A stretch of DNA of 13,061 nucleotides, from contig DAIEHU010000043.1 in the NCBI GenBank assembly GCA_027353395.1, forward strand, positions 1 through 13,061. The letters are read 5' to 3'. Below are positions 6,474 to 13,061 of the stretch, piece by piece. The notes beneath the pieces were generated by a model. That model worked only from the letters and a program-made list of their open reading frames with translations, did no database searches and was not told the origin of the DNA. Both the position numbers and the translations under genes were made by a program. Position 1 is the stretch's first letter; each line of letters opens with the position of its first letter. This DNA comes from Desulfobacteraceae bacterium (lineage in GTDB: Bacteria; Desulfobacterota; Desulfobacteria; Desulfobacterales; Desulfosalsimonadaceae).

Positions 6474-6677
6474 TTACGCCTTTTTTTCTATGACCAGCCG
6501 GGCGAAATGCTCAAATGAACGATCAAACGTGGCTTCAGCAACTTTAGGGAAATAGCAGGCCGGAAGCTGCCGGCTTTTTAAATGATAGCGGATGCAGTCA
6601 CAGCACATGCCTTTTCGGCCGCAAGGGTCATAGCTGCAATTACAGGTTTTGAGATTTTGTTCTTTTTTACATTCCAT
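6474..6677 (-). CDS. Small cysteine-rich protein, DUF6485 family
   Basis: 67 residues with eight cysteines (C3, C12, C14, C19, C25, C26, C28, C41) in the pattern TCNCSYDPCGRKGMCCDCIRYH, followed by QLPACYFP and a short charged helix. The order and spacing match the DUF6485 family of small proteins in anaerobes as I remember it; its function is not established to my knowledge. So many cysteines in a cytoplasmic protein imply a zinc or iron-sulfur site. The ATG at 6677 has AAAAGGA about 8 nt upstream. It is the first gene of a unit with bioB, stop to start 4 bp apart, suggesting a role linked to BioB, perhaps supply or protection of its Fe-S cluster. That link is inference from position only. 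Confidence 0.85.
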   Translation of the reverse strand: MECKKEQNLKTCNCSYDPCGRKGMCCDCIRYHLKSRQLPACYFPKVAEATFDRSFEHFARLVIEKKA

Positions 6678-6742
6678 ATTGGGGGTCCTTTTATTTGTAT
6701 GTGTCCGTTGAGCCTCTGGGCGGCGCAGCGTGTTTTTTGAGA

Positions 6743-6771
6743 AAGTTATGATACCCTTTTGCGCTTGTCAA
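6743..6771 (-). promoter_or_regulatory. Candidate promoter of the DUF6485-bioB operon
   Basis: Reverse strand has a perfect TTGACA (6771-6766). The -10 is either TAACTT after 17 nt (6748-6743) or CATAAC after 15 nt (6750-6745), both imperfect. It lies in the divergent gap between DUF6485 and the EEP hydrolase, about 65 nt upstream of the DUF6485 start. No BirA-type palindrome was seen. Confidence 0.35.
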
Positions 6772-6839
6772 TCAGTGAAAATTTTGCCATTGTTTGTAGC
6801 CGCTATGGACCCGTTTGCCAGAAGGAGAAAGAGACCCGT

Positions 6840-7598
6840 ATGCGTGTGATGACTTTTAATCTGCGATTTGAAAATGAAGATGACGGCGGGAATGCCTGGG
6901 TGTATCGCCGGGAAATGGCGGTTGCGATTATCAACCGGTATCAGCCCGATATTCTCGGTACTCAGGAAGGTAAGTGGGCGCAGATCAACTATCTTTCAGA
7001 ACAATTGACGGATTATACGCCCTTTCTGCCGGGGCGGGAGCCGGACCCGGTGATTCAATGCCCCACCCTGTTTTTCCGGAAACAGGCGGTCACCATTATA
7101 TGCGGCGGTGAATTCTGGTTATCTGAAACACCGGATGTGCATTTGAGCAAAAGCTGGGACAGCGCGTTTCCGCGTATGATGAGCTGGGCCGAAGTCCGGC
7201 TGGCGGATAGTGCGTCACCCATTATCACCGCGGTCACCCATCTCGACCACATGGGGCCCGTGGCCCGGCTGGAACAGGCAAAAATCATCGCACGCTGGTC
7301 CGCCCGGCAAACGGCTCCGATTGTACTAATGGGCGATTTTAATGACGCCCCCGGATCCCCGGCCCATGCCCTTCTTGCCGGTCCTCGATTGCGGGATACC
7401 TGGTGGACGGCGGGCAATGATGACGGTCCCCAGAGCTTCACCCGCCACCGGTTTGACGGGATTCCCCTGATTGCAAGGCTCGACTGGATTCTGGCGGCCC
7501 CCTGCTTCCAAGTCAGAGACGTCCGGATTGTCCATGATCATTTGCATGGCCGGTATCCATCGGATCATTTTCCCTATATAGCGGATATTGATTATTGA
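6840..7598 (+). CDS. Endonuclease/exonuclease/phosphatase (EEP) superfamily hydrolase
   Basis: A 252-residue metal-dependent phosphoesterase of the DNase I-like fold, closest by motif to the CCR4/nocturnin-like EEP group. Expected motifs appear in order: MTFNLRFE (Asn7), GTQEG (Glu43, metal ligand), VTHLDH with downstream AR (His134), LMGDFND (Asp166, Asn168), LDWIL (Asp215) and SDHFP (Asp242, His243). All catalytic residues are present, so it should be active; whether on RNA, DNA, phosphorylated nucleotides or sugars cannot be told. No signal peptide, so cytoplasmic. The ATG at 6840 was chosen over one at 6759 because AAGGAG (6822-6827) precedes it and the fold's first strand starts there. 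It is divergent from DUF6485-bioB and converges on the amidohydrolase with a 21-bp gap that shows no hairpin. Confidence 0.9.
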   Translation: MRVMTFNLRFENEDDGGNAWVYRREMAVAIINRYQPDILGTQEGKWAQINYLSEQLTDYTPFLPGREPDPVIQCPTLFFRKQAVTIICGGEFWLSETPDVHLSKSWDSAFPRMMSWAEVRLADSASPIITAVTHLDHMGPVARLEQAKIIARWSARQTAPIVLMGDFNDAPGSPAHALLAGPRLRDTWWTAGNDDGPQSFTRHRFDGIPLIARLDWILAAPCFQVRDVRIVHDHLHGRYPSDHFPYIADIDY

Positions 7599-7619
7599 TT
7601 CTGACGGGCTATTAAAAAG

Positions 7620-9380
7620 TCAATTCTCATCCGCAAACAGGCCCACGGTCATCCCGTCCTTCATCCGCACATAGCCTTCCTCGCAAATTTTGAAAAATGG
7701 AATGGCCGCCGAAGTCAGGGTTGCCGCGGTTTTGATGGGGTCTGGGTGAGGAACGCCCATTAACGCCAGCGTTTCTGTGACGTTTTCAATGGCTGCGGCC
7801 ACCGTATCCACCGGCAAGTCGGAAATTACGCCAAATACCGGCAGATCCAGCTCTGCCCGGATTTTTCCGCCTTCGCACACCACAACACCCCCCTGAAGCG
7901 CATGGAGGCGGTTGACGGCCATTGCCATATCCGCATCATTCGCGCCGATGATGATAATGTCCGCCGAATCCCAGGTGGCGCTTACCGCCATCGCCCCGCA
8001 TGTCAGCCCGAATCCTTTGATAAATCCTGTAAAGAGATCGCCTGGAACAACGGCCCGGTCAATGGCCGTAATTTTTACAATATCCTGGCTGATATCGGTC
8101 TGGATTTGCTCACAAACCACCGGCAGATCCAGGATGCGCTCCCGCGTGACCAAATCCGTCACCATTTCCAGGAGGCGGATTTTTCGGGAAGAAATGCCGC
8201 TTGGGGCTGGAACAGCAAAATCCGATGGGGTGAAGGCCTTGGGAATATGGACGCTTGACCGGCTCTGGATGGAAAAGCGGTGAACACGCGGTTCCACCAT
8301 CCGTTGTCCGTCGCGGGAGATAATAACGCCGTTGCTGATGACCATTTCCGGACGGATAGTCTGTATTTCCGGAATAACAAGGATGTCCGCATACCGGCCC
8401 GGTGCAATGGCCCCGATCTGGCCGTCTATGGAAAAATGCTCCGCCACATTCAAGGTGGCCATGCGGATGGCGTCTTCAGGCCTGAATCCGAGGTGGATGG
8501 CTTTTTGAACAATGCTTTCCATGTAGCCTGTTTTTTTTAAATCTAATGCTGAAATCCCGTCCGATACCAGGATCATTCGCCGCAGGTCCGCGCCGGTATT
8601 CTTAATTTTGGATATGGCTTCAAGCTCCCGGCGCACGCTGCCTTCCCGGATCATGACATACATGCCGAGGCGCAGCCGGTCCAGGGCTTCTCCGGCTTTT
8701 ACCGGCTCGTGGCAGGAAGAAACCCCCGTGGCCGCATAGGCATTCAGCTTTTTTTCACTGGCTCCCGCTGAATGGCCCTCCAGGGTTTTCCGGAAGACAC
8801 GCGTTTTTTCAAATTGCGGCAGATAGATGTCCGGCTCCTGCAAAATCCCTTGCCAGTAGGATTCGCCAAGGCCCAGTACGTCGGGCCGAAGAAGCAGGGT
8901 TTCCAGATCCCCGGGCGATATTCCCCGGGTTCGCCGGCTGATGGATACCATGGCCGGGGCGGTGGCGAAAATTTTGACCGGCTGATCCTGCATGGCATCC
9001 AGCAGTTCAAGCATCCCCGTAATTCCGGCCACCGGGCAGGGCTCCAAGATTTCGGTGATGATGGTGGTGGTTCCGCCAGTCATGGCCAGTTTCAGGAATT
9101 CTTCCGGGGTGTTCATCCACGCCATATGTGCATGGCCGTCGATTAAGCCGGGTATCAATGTTTTCCCGCCAGCATCGATCTCGGTTGTGCCAGCGCCGAT
9201 GCCGTTTTCAGGATCAATGCCGACATATGCGATGCGTCCGTGCTTAATGGCCACAGACAATCCGTCAAGCATCTCTCCGGTAAATACGTTGAAAATGCGC
9301 CCTCCGGTGATCACCAGGTCGGCGGGCTCAATGCCTGAAGCCACATTCATGAGGGATTTCATTTTTTCCAGATAATGCAT
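7620..9380 (-). CDS. Adenine deaminase-family amidohydrolase, divergent active site
   Basis: 586 residues, the usual length of bacterial adenine deaminase (Ade), which turns adenine into hypoxanthine and ammonia. The TIM-barrel metal positions look kept: H83/H85 in GLIDGHAHM, E173 in LGLGESYW, H203 in EGHSAG, H224 in CHE, D274 in VSDG. Flanking Ade blocks KLNAYAATGV (211-220) and LRLGMYVMIREGS (236-248), and C-terminal GFIKGFGL and ANDADMAMAVNRL, confirm the family. But true Ade has HVHIESS after the first strand, DHE at the later His and AHDSHN in the C-terminal domain; here these are HAHMAW, CHE and TWDSAD (469-474). The substrate may therefore not be adenine. The ATG at 9380 has AGGA 6 nt upstream; MKSL at residue 7 is a possible later start. 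It is a single gene, convergent with the EEP hydrolase. Family sure, reaction uncertain. Confidence 0.88.
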   Translation of the reverse strand: MHYLEKMKSLMNVASGIEPADLVITGGRIFNVFTGEMLDGLSVAIKHGRIAYVGIDPENGIGAGTTEIDAGGKTLIPGLIDGHAHMAWMNTPEEFLKLAMTGGTTTIITEILEPCPVAGITGMLELLDAMQDQPVKIFATAPAMVSISRRTRGISPGDLETLLLRPDVLGLGESYWQGILQEPDIYLPQFEKTRVFRKTLEGHSAGASEKKLNAYAATGVSSCHEPVKAGEALDRLRLGMYVMIREGSVRRELEAISKIKNTGADLRRMILVSDGISALDLKKTGYMESIVQKAIHLGFRPEDAIRMATLNVAEHFSIDGQIGAIAPGRYADILVIPEIQTIRPEMVISNGVIISRDGQRMVEPRVHRFSIQSRSSVHIPKAFTPSDFAVPAPSGISSRKIRLLEMVTDLVTRERILDLPVVCEQIQTDISQDIVKITAIDRAVVPGDLFTGFIKGFGLTCGAMAVSATWDSADIIIIGANDADMAMAVNRLHALQGGVVVCEGGKIRAELDLPVFGVISDLPVDTVAAAIENVTETLALMGVPHPDPIKTAATLTSAAIPFFKICEEGYVRMKDGMTVGLFADEN

Positions 9381-9412
9381 TTTGATTCCTTAAATTCTGT
9401 CCCGGCATGTTC

Positions 9413-9441
9413 ATTATACATCACGGAAACAACGGGATGTT
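9413..9441 (-). promoter_or_regulatory. Possible promoter of the amidohydrolase gene
   Basis: Reverse strand carries a perfect TATAAT (9418-9413), about 32 nt before the ATG at 9380. The region 17 nt further upstream (AACATC, 9441-9436) is a poor -35 box, so an activator may be needed or the match may be chance. Confidence 0.35.
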
Positions 9442-9507
9442 CGGGCAATGCATATCTTCCCGCATCAGGCCATGATATTCTCCCGTCCGCCGATTTTGAA
9501 AATATAC

Positions 9508-9536
9508 TTGTTGCCGGAAAATAAAAAGAATATAGT
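9508..9536 (+). promoter_or_regulatory. Candidate promoter of the small secreted protein gene
   Basis: TTGTTG (9508-9513), a 17-nt spacer, then TATAGT (9531-9536), which is 5/6 to the -10 consensus. It would give a leader of about 35-40 nt before the ATG at 9581. Confidence 0.45.
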
Positions 9537-9580
9537 ACTCCAAATTAGAAATATTCACATTCAACGAAAAGAGGCTGATA

Positions 9581-9931
9581 ATGAAACAGATGATAACCAT
9601 ATTATTTTCAATTGTTTTTGCAGCGGCGGCGATGCCGTGGGCCACGGCTGCGTTTGCCGCCGGCGGTGTGGAGGTATTAAAAATTGAAACATTGGTCATG
9701 GAAAAAGGCGCGGATAATGTTTCCCTGACAGTTAAGGTGTTTGTCAAAAACAACGGTGAGCCTGCGGATGTCGCCATCAGCGTGGTGGCGATGGACAGCG
9801 AAGGATTCGAGCTTGAGAAAACCACCGTCACCGGGTCTATTAAAAATGGCCAGACCAAGGTGCTGGTGGGCATCGTAAAGGTTCCCAGCGATGTATACGG
9901 CAAAATCGCAAAGTGGGAATGGAAAAAATAA
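9581..9931 (+). CDS. Small secreted protein of unknown function
   Basis: 116 residues. A clear Sec signal peptide is present: MKQ, a hydrophobic core at residues 5-17 and an Ala-rich cleavage region TAAFA-AGG (cut near residue 26-27). The mature part of about 90 residues is beta-rich with alternating hydrophobics (VSLTVKVFVKNNGEPADVAI, then KTTVTGSIKNGQTKVLVGIV), like a single small beta-sandwich of the kind found in periplasmic or surface proteins. No cysteines, lipobox or catalytic motif. GAGG lies 6 nt before the ATG and a fair promoter is upstream, so it is likely a real one-gene unit. It is divergent from the amidohydrolase. I do not recognise a family; FxLYD-like or Ig-like folds are possible. 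Confidence 0.82.
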   Translation: MKQMITILFSIVFAAAAMPWATAAFAAGGVEVLKIETLVMEKGADNVSLTVKVFVKNNGEPADVAISVVAMDSEGFELEKTTVTGSIKNGQTKVLVGIVKVPSDVYGKIAKWEWKK

Positions 9932-9959
9932 AGCGGCCGTGAATTTTTTTACTCCAAAA

Positions 9960-10163
9960 ATGTATGGCGGCAAATTATCTGGTTTGTCTGGCTTGAATCT
10001 GGCGGAAGTGCATGGGGATTGGGCCTATGCGGCCAAGGAGCCCGTGGGCGGGGAAAAACGCGATGGTGTTTTTCTCCATTTTGAGTTCATGAACCGCAGC
10101 CAAGGGATCAATGAATTTTCTCCGGATATCGCCAGACTGGAAAAAATCCTGGGGATATATTGA
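9960..10163 (+). pseudogene. Possible gene remnant or doubtful small ORF
   Basis: The frame is open from inside the end of the previous gene to TGA at 10163, with a first useful ATG at 9960 and no ribosome site. The 67 encoded residues end in DGVFLHFEFMNRSQG and an amphipathic ARLEKILGIY, which look protein-like, as if they were the C-terminal tail of a lost gene. A hairpin at 10166-10190 follows at once. No family recognised. The opposite strand is also partly open here, so this may be chance. Confidence 0.22.
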
Positions 10164-10165
10164 TT

Positions 10166-10190
10166 TATGGCGCGCAGCGCCTGCGCCATA
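10166..10190. terminator. Hairpin between convergent genes
   Basis: TATGGCGC and GCGCCATA pair perfectly (8 bp, plus a G-T) around a 7-nt loop. It lies 13 bp from the macro-domain gene stop and downstream of the secreted-protein gene, on the border where transcription from both sides meets. No T-tract follows on either strand, so efficiency as an intrinsic terminator is uncertain. Confidence 0.5.
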
Positions 10191-10203
10191 GCGATTCATC
10201 GTC

Positions 10204-10713
10204 TTACAGAGAACAAAGCGTTTGATACAATTCCAAATCCGGCTTTGAAGACAGCACAAACCAGACTGTCATGCCCCGCCCCTGGTCTTTCAAAAATGCC
10301 GCGGTGGTGTTTACCGCAATTTTACTGGCCTTTTCCTTGGGATAGCGGTACACGCCGCAACTGATGGCTGGAAAGGCGATGGTCAAAAGACCATTTTCCT
10401 TTGCAAGGGCCAGGCTGTTGCGATAGCAGGCGGCCAGCAGTTCAGCGTCTTGCGGTTTTCCGCTGTAAACCGGCCCCACTGTATGAATCACATATTTTGC
10501 GCGCAGGTTATAGCCTTTGGTGATTTTTGCCTCTCCGGTGCGGCATCCGCCCAGAGTCCGGCATTCCTGAAACAGCCCCGGCCCGGCGGCCTGATGAATA
10601 GCCCCGTCCACGCCGCCGCCCCCCAGCAGGGACGCATTGGCGGCATTGACAATGGCGTCCACTTCAAGTTTGGTGATATCTCCCTGAACAGCTTTCATGG
10701 CAGCCTCAAACAT
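10204..10713 (-). CDS. Macro domain protein, O-acetyl-ADP-ribose deacetylase type
   Basis: A 169-residue single macro domain of the YmdB/MacroD type, which binds ADP-ribose and hydrolyses O-acetyl-ADP-ribose or removes ADP-ribose from proteins. Motifs: GDIT (11-14), VDAIVNAAN (18-26, Asn26 of the catalytic pair), GGGGVDGAIH (31-40, Asp36), HTVGPVYSG (77-85) and AFPAISCGVYRYP (113-125, phosphate-binding loop). All binding and catalytic residues of this subgroup are present, so it is probably active. Starts at 10713 (GGAAGG 5 nt upstream) and 10698 (GAGG upstream) are both possible; the longer is given. It is divergent from ndk with a 122-bp shared upstream region. No partner such as an ADP-ribosyltransferase or sirtuin is seen nearby. 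Confidence 0.93.
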   Translation of the reverse strand: MFEAAMKAVQGDITKLEVDAIVNAANASLLGGGGVDGAIHQAAGPGLFQECRTLGGCRTGEAKITKGYNLRAKYVIHTVGPVYSGKPQDAELLAACYRNSLALAKENGLLTIAFPAISCGVYRYPKEKASKIAVNTTAAFLKDQGRGMTVWFVLSSKPDLELYQTLCSL

Positions 10714-10752
10714 TGACGCCTTCCCCCTTTATTTTTAAGTCCGGAACACTCC

Positions 10753-10781
10753 TTGACTTGAAGAATGCATTTTGATATTTC
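10753..10781 (+). promoter_or_regulatory. Weak candidate promoter of ndk
   Basis: TTGACT (10753-10758, 5/6), a 17-nt spacer and TATTTC (10776-10781, 3/6), giving a leader of about 45-50 nt before ndk. It sits in the divergent region shared with the macro-domain gene. Confidence 0.3.
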
Positions 10782-10835
10782 CGGCACACAATTTAAAGCT
10801 CAACATTAAACCCTATTACAAAGGAAAATAAAACC

Positions 10836-11255
10836 ATGGAAAGAACCCTGTCAATCATTAAACCTGACGGCGTCAGCCGGGGGCTCATCGGAGAAGTGAT
10901 TAAACGTTTTGAACAAAACGGCATCAAGATCAAAGCTATGAAAATGGTGCATCTGACCTTGAAAGACGCCCAAGCGTTTTACGCGGTTCACAAGGAACGC
11001 CCGTTTTTCGCCAGCCTGACCGGCTTCATGACCTCTGGACCCATTGTTCCGATGATTCTTGAAGGCGAGAATGTGATTGAAAAGAACAGGATCCTGATGG
11101 GTGCGACCAATTATAAGGAAGCCGCTGAAGGCACCATCCGCCGGGATTTCGCCACCGATATTGAAAAAAATATCGTCCACGGATCGGATTCACCGGAAAC
11201 CGCCGCTGTTGAGATGGGGTTTTTTTTCAATCATTTCGAAATAAATCAGAGATAG
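10836..11255 (+). CDS. ndk: Nucleoside diphosphate kinase
   Basis: 139 residues, full length for a bacterial NDP kinase. It transfers the gamma-phosphate from ATP to other NDPs through a phospho-histidine, keeping NTP and dNTP pools balanced in the cytoplasm. The N-terminus ERTLSIIKPDGVSRGLIGEV is typical; the substrate loop KERPFFASLTGFMTSGP (53-69) and the nucleotide-binding ATNYKEAAEGTIRRDF (90-105) are intact; the active site NIVHGSDS has His115. AAGGA lies 10 nt before the ATG. It converges on lepA, the two stops separated by 51 bp holding a 36-bp palindrome. Nothing unusual in the protein. Confidence 0.98.
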   Translation: MERTLSIIKPDGVSRGLIGEVIKRFEQNGIKIKAMKMVHLTLKDAQAFYAVHKERPFFASLTGFMTSGPIVPMILEGENVIEKNRILMGATNYKEAAEGTIRRDFATDIEKNIVHGSDSPETAAVEMGFFFNHFEINQR

Positions 11256-11267
11256 GCCGGATAGCCC

Positions 11268-11303
11268 CATTCCGTTGCAATCATGCATGATTGCAACGGA
11301 ATG
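11268..11303. terminator. Perfect 36-bp palindrome between ndk and lepA, probable two-way terminator
   Basis: CATTCCGTTGCAATCATG and its exact complement abut with no spacer, so both transcripts can form the same 16-bp stem with a 4-nt loop. It begins 13 bp after the ndk stop and ends 3 bp before the lepA stop codon. T-tracts are absent on the lepA side and only diffuse on the ndk side (CTTTGCTTTT near 11312-11321). Placement suits termination or 3'-end protection of both mRNAs. Confidence 0.7.
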
Positions 11304-11306
11304 CCG

Positions 11307-13061
11307 TTAGTCTTTGCTTTTCAGCACAGCCAAAAACGCCGACTGCGGAATCTCCACCTCCCCCACCATTTTCATCCGTTTTTTGCCTTTTTTCTGCTTT
11401 TCCAGTAGTTTGCGCTTTCTGGAAATATCACCGCCATAACATTTGGCGGTCACATCCTTCCGGAACGGACTGATGGTTTTACGGGCGATAATCTGGCCGC
11501 CGATGGCTCCCTGAATGGCGATCTTGAACATCTGGCGGGGAATTTCCTCCCGAAGTTTTTCCGTGGCGAATTTCGCCCGTTCCACCGCCTTGTCCCGATG
11601 CGCCAGCTGGGATAGGGCGTCCACCCGCTCGCCGTTCACCAGAATATCCACCCGAACCAAACTGGAATCCCGGTAGTCCAGCATTTCGTAATCAAACGAC
11701 CCGTAACCCTGGGTGATGGATTTCAGCTTGTCATAAAAATCATATACGACCTCAGCCAGGGGCAATTCGAAAATCATTTCCATGCGGTTTGAGGAAAAAT
11801 ATTGATAATCCGTATTAATGCCCCGGCGTTCCAGCGCAAGATTCATGACAGGCCCCATATAGCGGTCCGGTATAATGATGGACGCCTTGATAAACGGCTC
11901 CCTGGACCTGGCGATTTTCGTGGGGTCTGGATACAGGGCCGGGTTGTCGATCATGACCGTGGCGCCGTCGTTCATCACCAGCTCATATTCAACCGATGGG
12001 GCCGTAATGATCAGCGATAGGTCATATTCCCTTTCCAGGCGCTCCTGAACGATTTCCAGATGCAAAAGTCCCAGAAACCCGCACCGGAACCCGAATCCAA
12101 GGGCCGCGGAGGAATCCTTCTGAAATACCAGGGACGCATCATTGAGCTTTAATTTTTCGATGGCCTCGGCCAGTTCCGGATAGTCATCTGTTGAAACCGG
12201 ATAGATGGATGAAAAAACCACCGGTTGGCTTTCCTTGAACCCCGGCAGGGGCTTTTCACAGGGATTTTTTTTCAGGGTGATGGTGTCCCCGCATTTGGTG
12301 TCAGAGACGGTCTTGATCCCGGCGATCACATATCCCACCATTCCCGCGCTGATTTCGGGTTTAGGAACCCGGTTAATCTGGAAAATGCCCACTTCTTCCA
12401 CCTGATATCTGGCGTTGTTGTACATCAGGAGGATTTCATCATTGACTTTGAGCGTTCCATTCACCACCCGCACATGAATGACAGTGCCCCGGTAGGGATC
12501 ATAATGGGAGTCAAAAATGAGCGCCGCCAGGGGCGCGTCCGGGTCACCGGTGGGTGCCGGGAGATGATTGACAACGGCCTCCAGAATATCAGAGATGCCG
12601 ATTCCCTCTTTCGCGGAACACAGAATCGCCGTTTCAGGATCAAGTCCAAGGTCTTCCTGGATTTGTTCCCGAACCATGTCGATTTCAGCCGAAGGCAGGT
12701 CGATCTTGTTGATAATGGGTATAATTTCCAGATTGTGGTCCACCGCCATATACAAATTGGCGATGGTCTGGGCTTCGACCCCCTGACTGGCATCCACCAG
12801 CAGCAAAGCCCCTTCGCAGGAAGCCAGCGCCCTCGAAACCTCATAGCTGAAATCCACATGGCCGGGCGTATCTATCAGATTTAAATAATATAGTTTGCCA
12901 TCTTTGGCCTTATACGGCAGGCAAACGGTCTGGCTTTTGATGGTGATGCCGCGCTCGCGTTCGATATCCATGTTATCCAGCATCTGATTCTTGAAATCCC
13001 GGGCAGACACCAGATTGGTGGTTTGAATCAGGCGGTCCGAAAGCGTGGACTTGCCGTGGTC
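11307..13061 (-). CDS. lepA: Elongation factor 4 / LepA GTPase, missing its first residues at the right edge
   Basis: The frame is open from the window edge to TAA at 11307, giving 584 residues of a protein usually about 600 long; only roughly 15 N-terminal residues are outside. LepA is a ribosome-binding translational GTPase acting in initiation/biogenesis or back-translocation. Visible GTPase motifs: DHGKST (G1, cut at the edge), RGITIKS (G2), DTPGHVDF (G3), NKID (G4), SAKEG (G5). The elongation-factor domains follow, and the LepA-specific C-terminal domain ends in KCYGGDISRKRKLLEKQKKG, RMKMVGEVEIPQSAFLAVLK. The GTG at 13010 is not the start: homology continues upstream to the edge. Next to ndk by convergence only. 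No unusual residues noticed. Confidence 0.98.
   Translation of the reverse strand, partial: DHGKSTLSDRLIQTTNLVSARDFKNQMLDNMDIERERGITIKSQTVCLPYKAKDGKLYYLNLIDTPGHVDFSYEVSRALASCEGALLLVDASQGVEAQTIANLYMAVDHNLEIIPIINKIDLPSAEIDMVREQIQEDLGLDPETAILCSAKEGIGISDILEAVVNHLPAPTGDPDAPLAALIFDSHYDPYRGTVIHVRVVNGTLKVNDEILLMYNNARYQVEEVGIFQINRVPKPEISAGMVGYVIAGIKTVSDTKCGDTITLKKNPCEKPLPGFKESQPVVFSSIYPVSTDDYPELAEAIEKLKLNDASLVFQKDSSAALGFGFRCGFLGLLHLEIVQERLEREYDLSLIITAPSVEYELVMNDGATVMIDNPALYPDPTKIARSREPFIKASIIIPDRYMGPVMNLALERRGINTDYQYFSSNRMEMIFELPLAEVVYDFYDKLKSITQGYGSFDYEMLDYRDSSLVRVDILVNGERVDALSQLAHRDKAVERAKFATEKLREEIPRQMFKIAIQGAIGGQIIARKTISPFRKDVTAKCYGGDISRKRKLLEKQKKGKKRMKMVGEVEIPQSAFLAVLKSKD

Noticed and set aside
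9401..9445. ATGTTC direct repeats upstream of the amidohydrolase gene, considered as regulator sites
   Set aside because: Only a short core is shared, with differing flanks; such matches are common by chance.
12225..12884. 219-codon plus-strand open frame opposite lepA
   Set aside because: It is a shadow of a highly conserved translation GTPase; no independent start signals or motifs.
13008..13010. GTG as start of lepA
   Set aside because: The reverse frame stays open to the window edge and encodes DHGKST and further LepA N-terminal residues, so this is an internal Val codon.
1..13061. Search for mobile elements, CRISPR arrays, tRNA or rRNA genes, prophage or defence genes
   Set aside because: No transposase, integrase, regularly spaced repeats, tRNA-like cloverleaf or defence-type domains could be supported by eye.

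Overview
The window most resembles a chromosome segment of a strictly anaerobic Desulfobacterota bacterium (Desulfobacteraceae / Desulfosarcinaceae-like). This is inferred from content, not from a database search: paired acyl-CoA dehydrogenases, a cyclic-nucleotide-binding/DUF4388 protein, a MopE/fibronectin-III surface lipoprotein, a small Cys-rich DUF6485 protein beside an unusual biotin synthase, and mid-range GC. I see no insertion sequence, integrase, phage gene, CRISPR array, rRNA or tRNA; it reads as ordinary chromosome with some unusual gene variants.

Layout. Positions 1-3064 (all minus strand): a CNB-DUF4388 sensor-type protein (3064-2000), then two tightly spaced acyl-CoA dehydrogenase genes (1792-641, and 627 running off the left edge). 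Positions 3103-3148 hold a perfect 18-bp-arm inverted repeat. Positions 3189-5195 (minus) encode a 668-residue lipoprotein with a MopE-type metal-binding segment and four fibronectin-III-like repeats. Positions 5196-5482 are AT-rich and non-coding. Positions 5483-6677 (minus) are a two-gene operon, DUF6485 then bioB, with a 4-bp gap and a plausible promoter at 6743-6771. Divergent from it, 6840-7598 (plus) is an endonuclease/exonuclease/phosphatase-fold hydrolase. Converging on that is an adenine-deaminase-like amidohydrolase (9380-7620, minus). Positions 9581-9931 (plus) encode a small secreted protein, followed by a weak, possibly decayed ORF (9960-10163). A macro-domain protein (10713-10204, minus) is divergent from ndk (10836-11255, plus). 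ndk converges on lepA (minus, 5' end off the right edge) across a perfect 36-bp palindrome.

The most interesting points are enzyme variants. (i) BioB keeps the radical-SAM CxxxCxxC but has Ser and Thr at the positions of two of the four classical [2Fe-2S] ligands (E. coli C97 and R260), with a new Cys two residues after the Thr, and it is translationally coupled to a Cys-rich DUF6485 protein. Together these suggest a BioB with a different auxiliary cluster and a small dedicated partner. (ii) The complete acyl-CoA dehydrogenase has Gln where the catalytic Glu normally sits and lacks the alternative Glu used by isovaleryl-CoA dehydrogenase; with the adjacent second acyl-CoA dehydrogenase gene this suggests a heteromeric enzyme or a non-dehydrogenase role. 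(iii) The adenine-deaminase-like protein keeps the presumed metal ligands but has lost three family-specific motifs, suggesting a changed substrate. Genes in the window do not form one pathway; the functional units are the acyl-CoA dehydrogenase pair, the DUF6485-bioB pair, and separate housekeeping genes (ndk, lepA).
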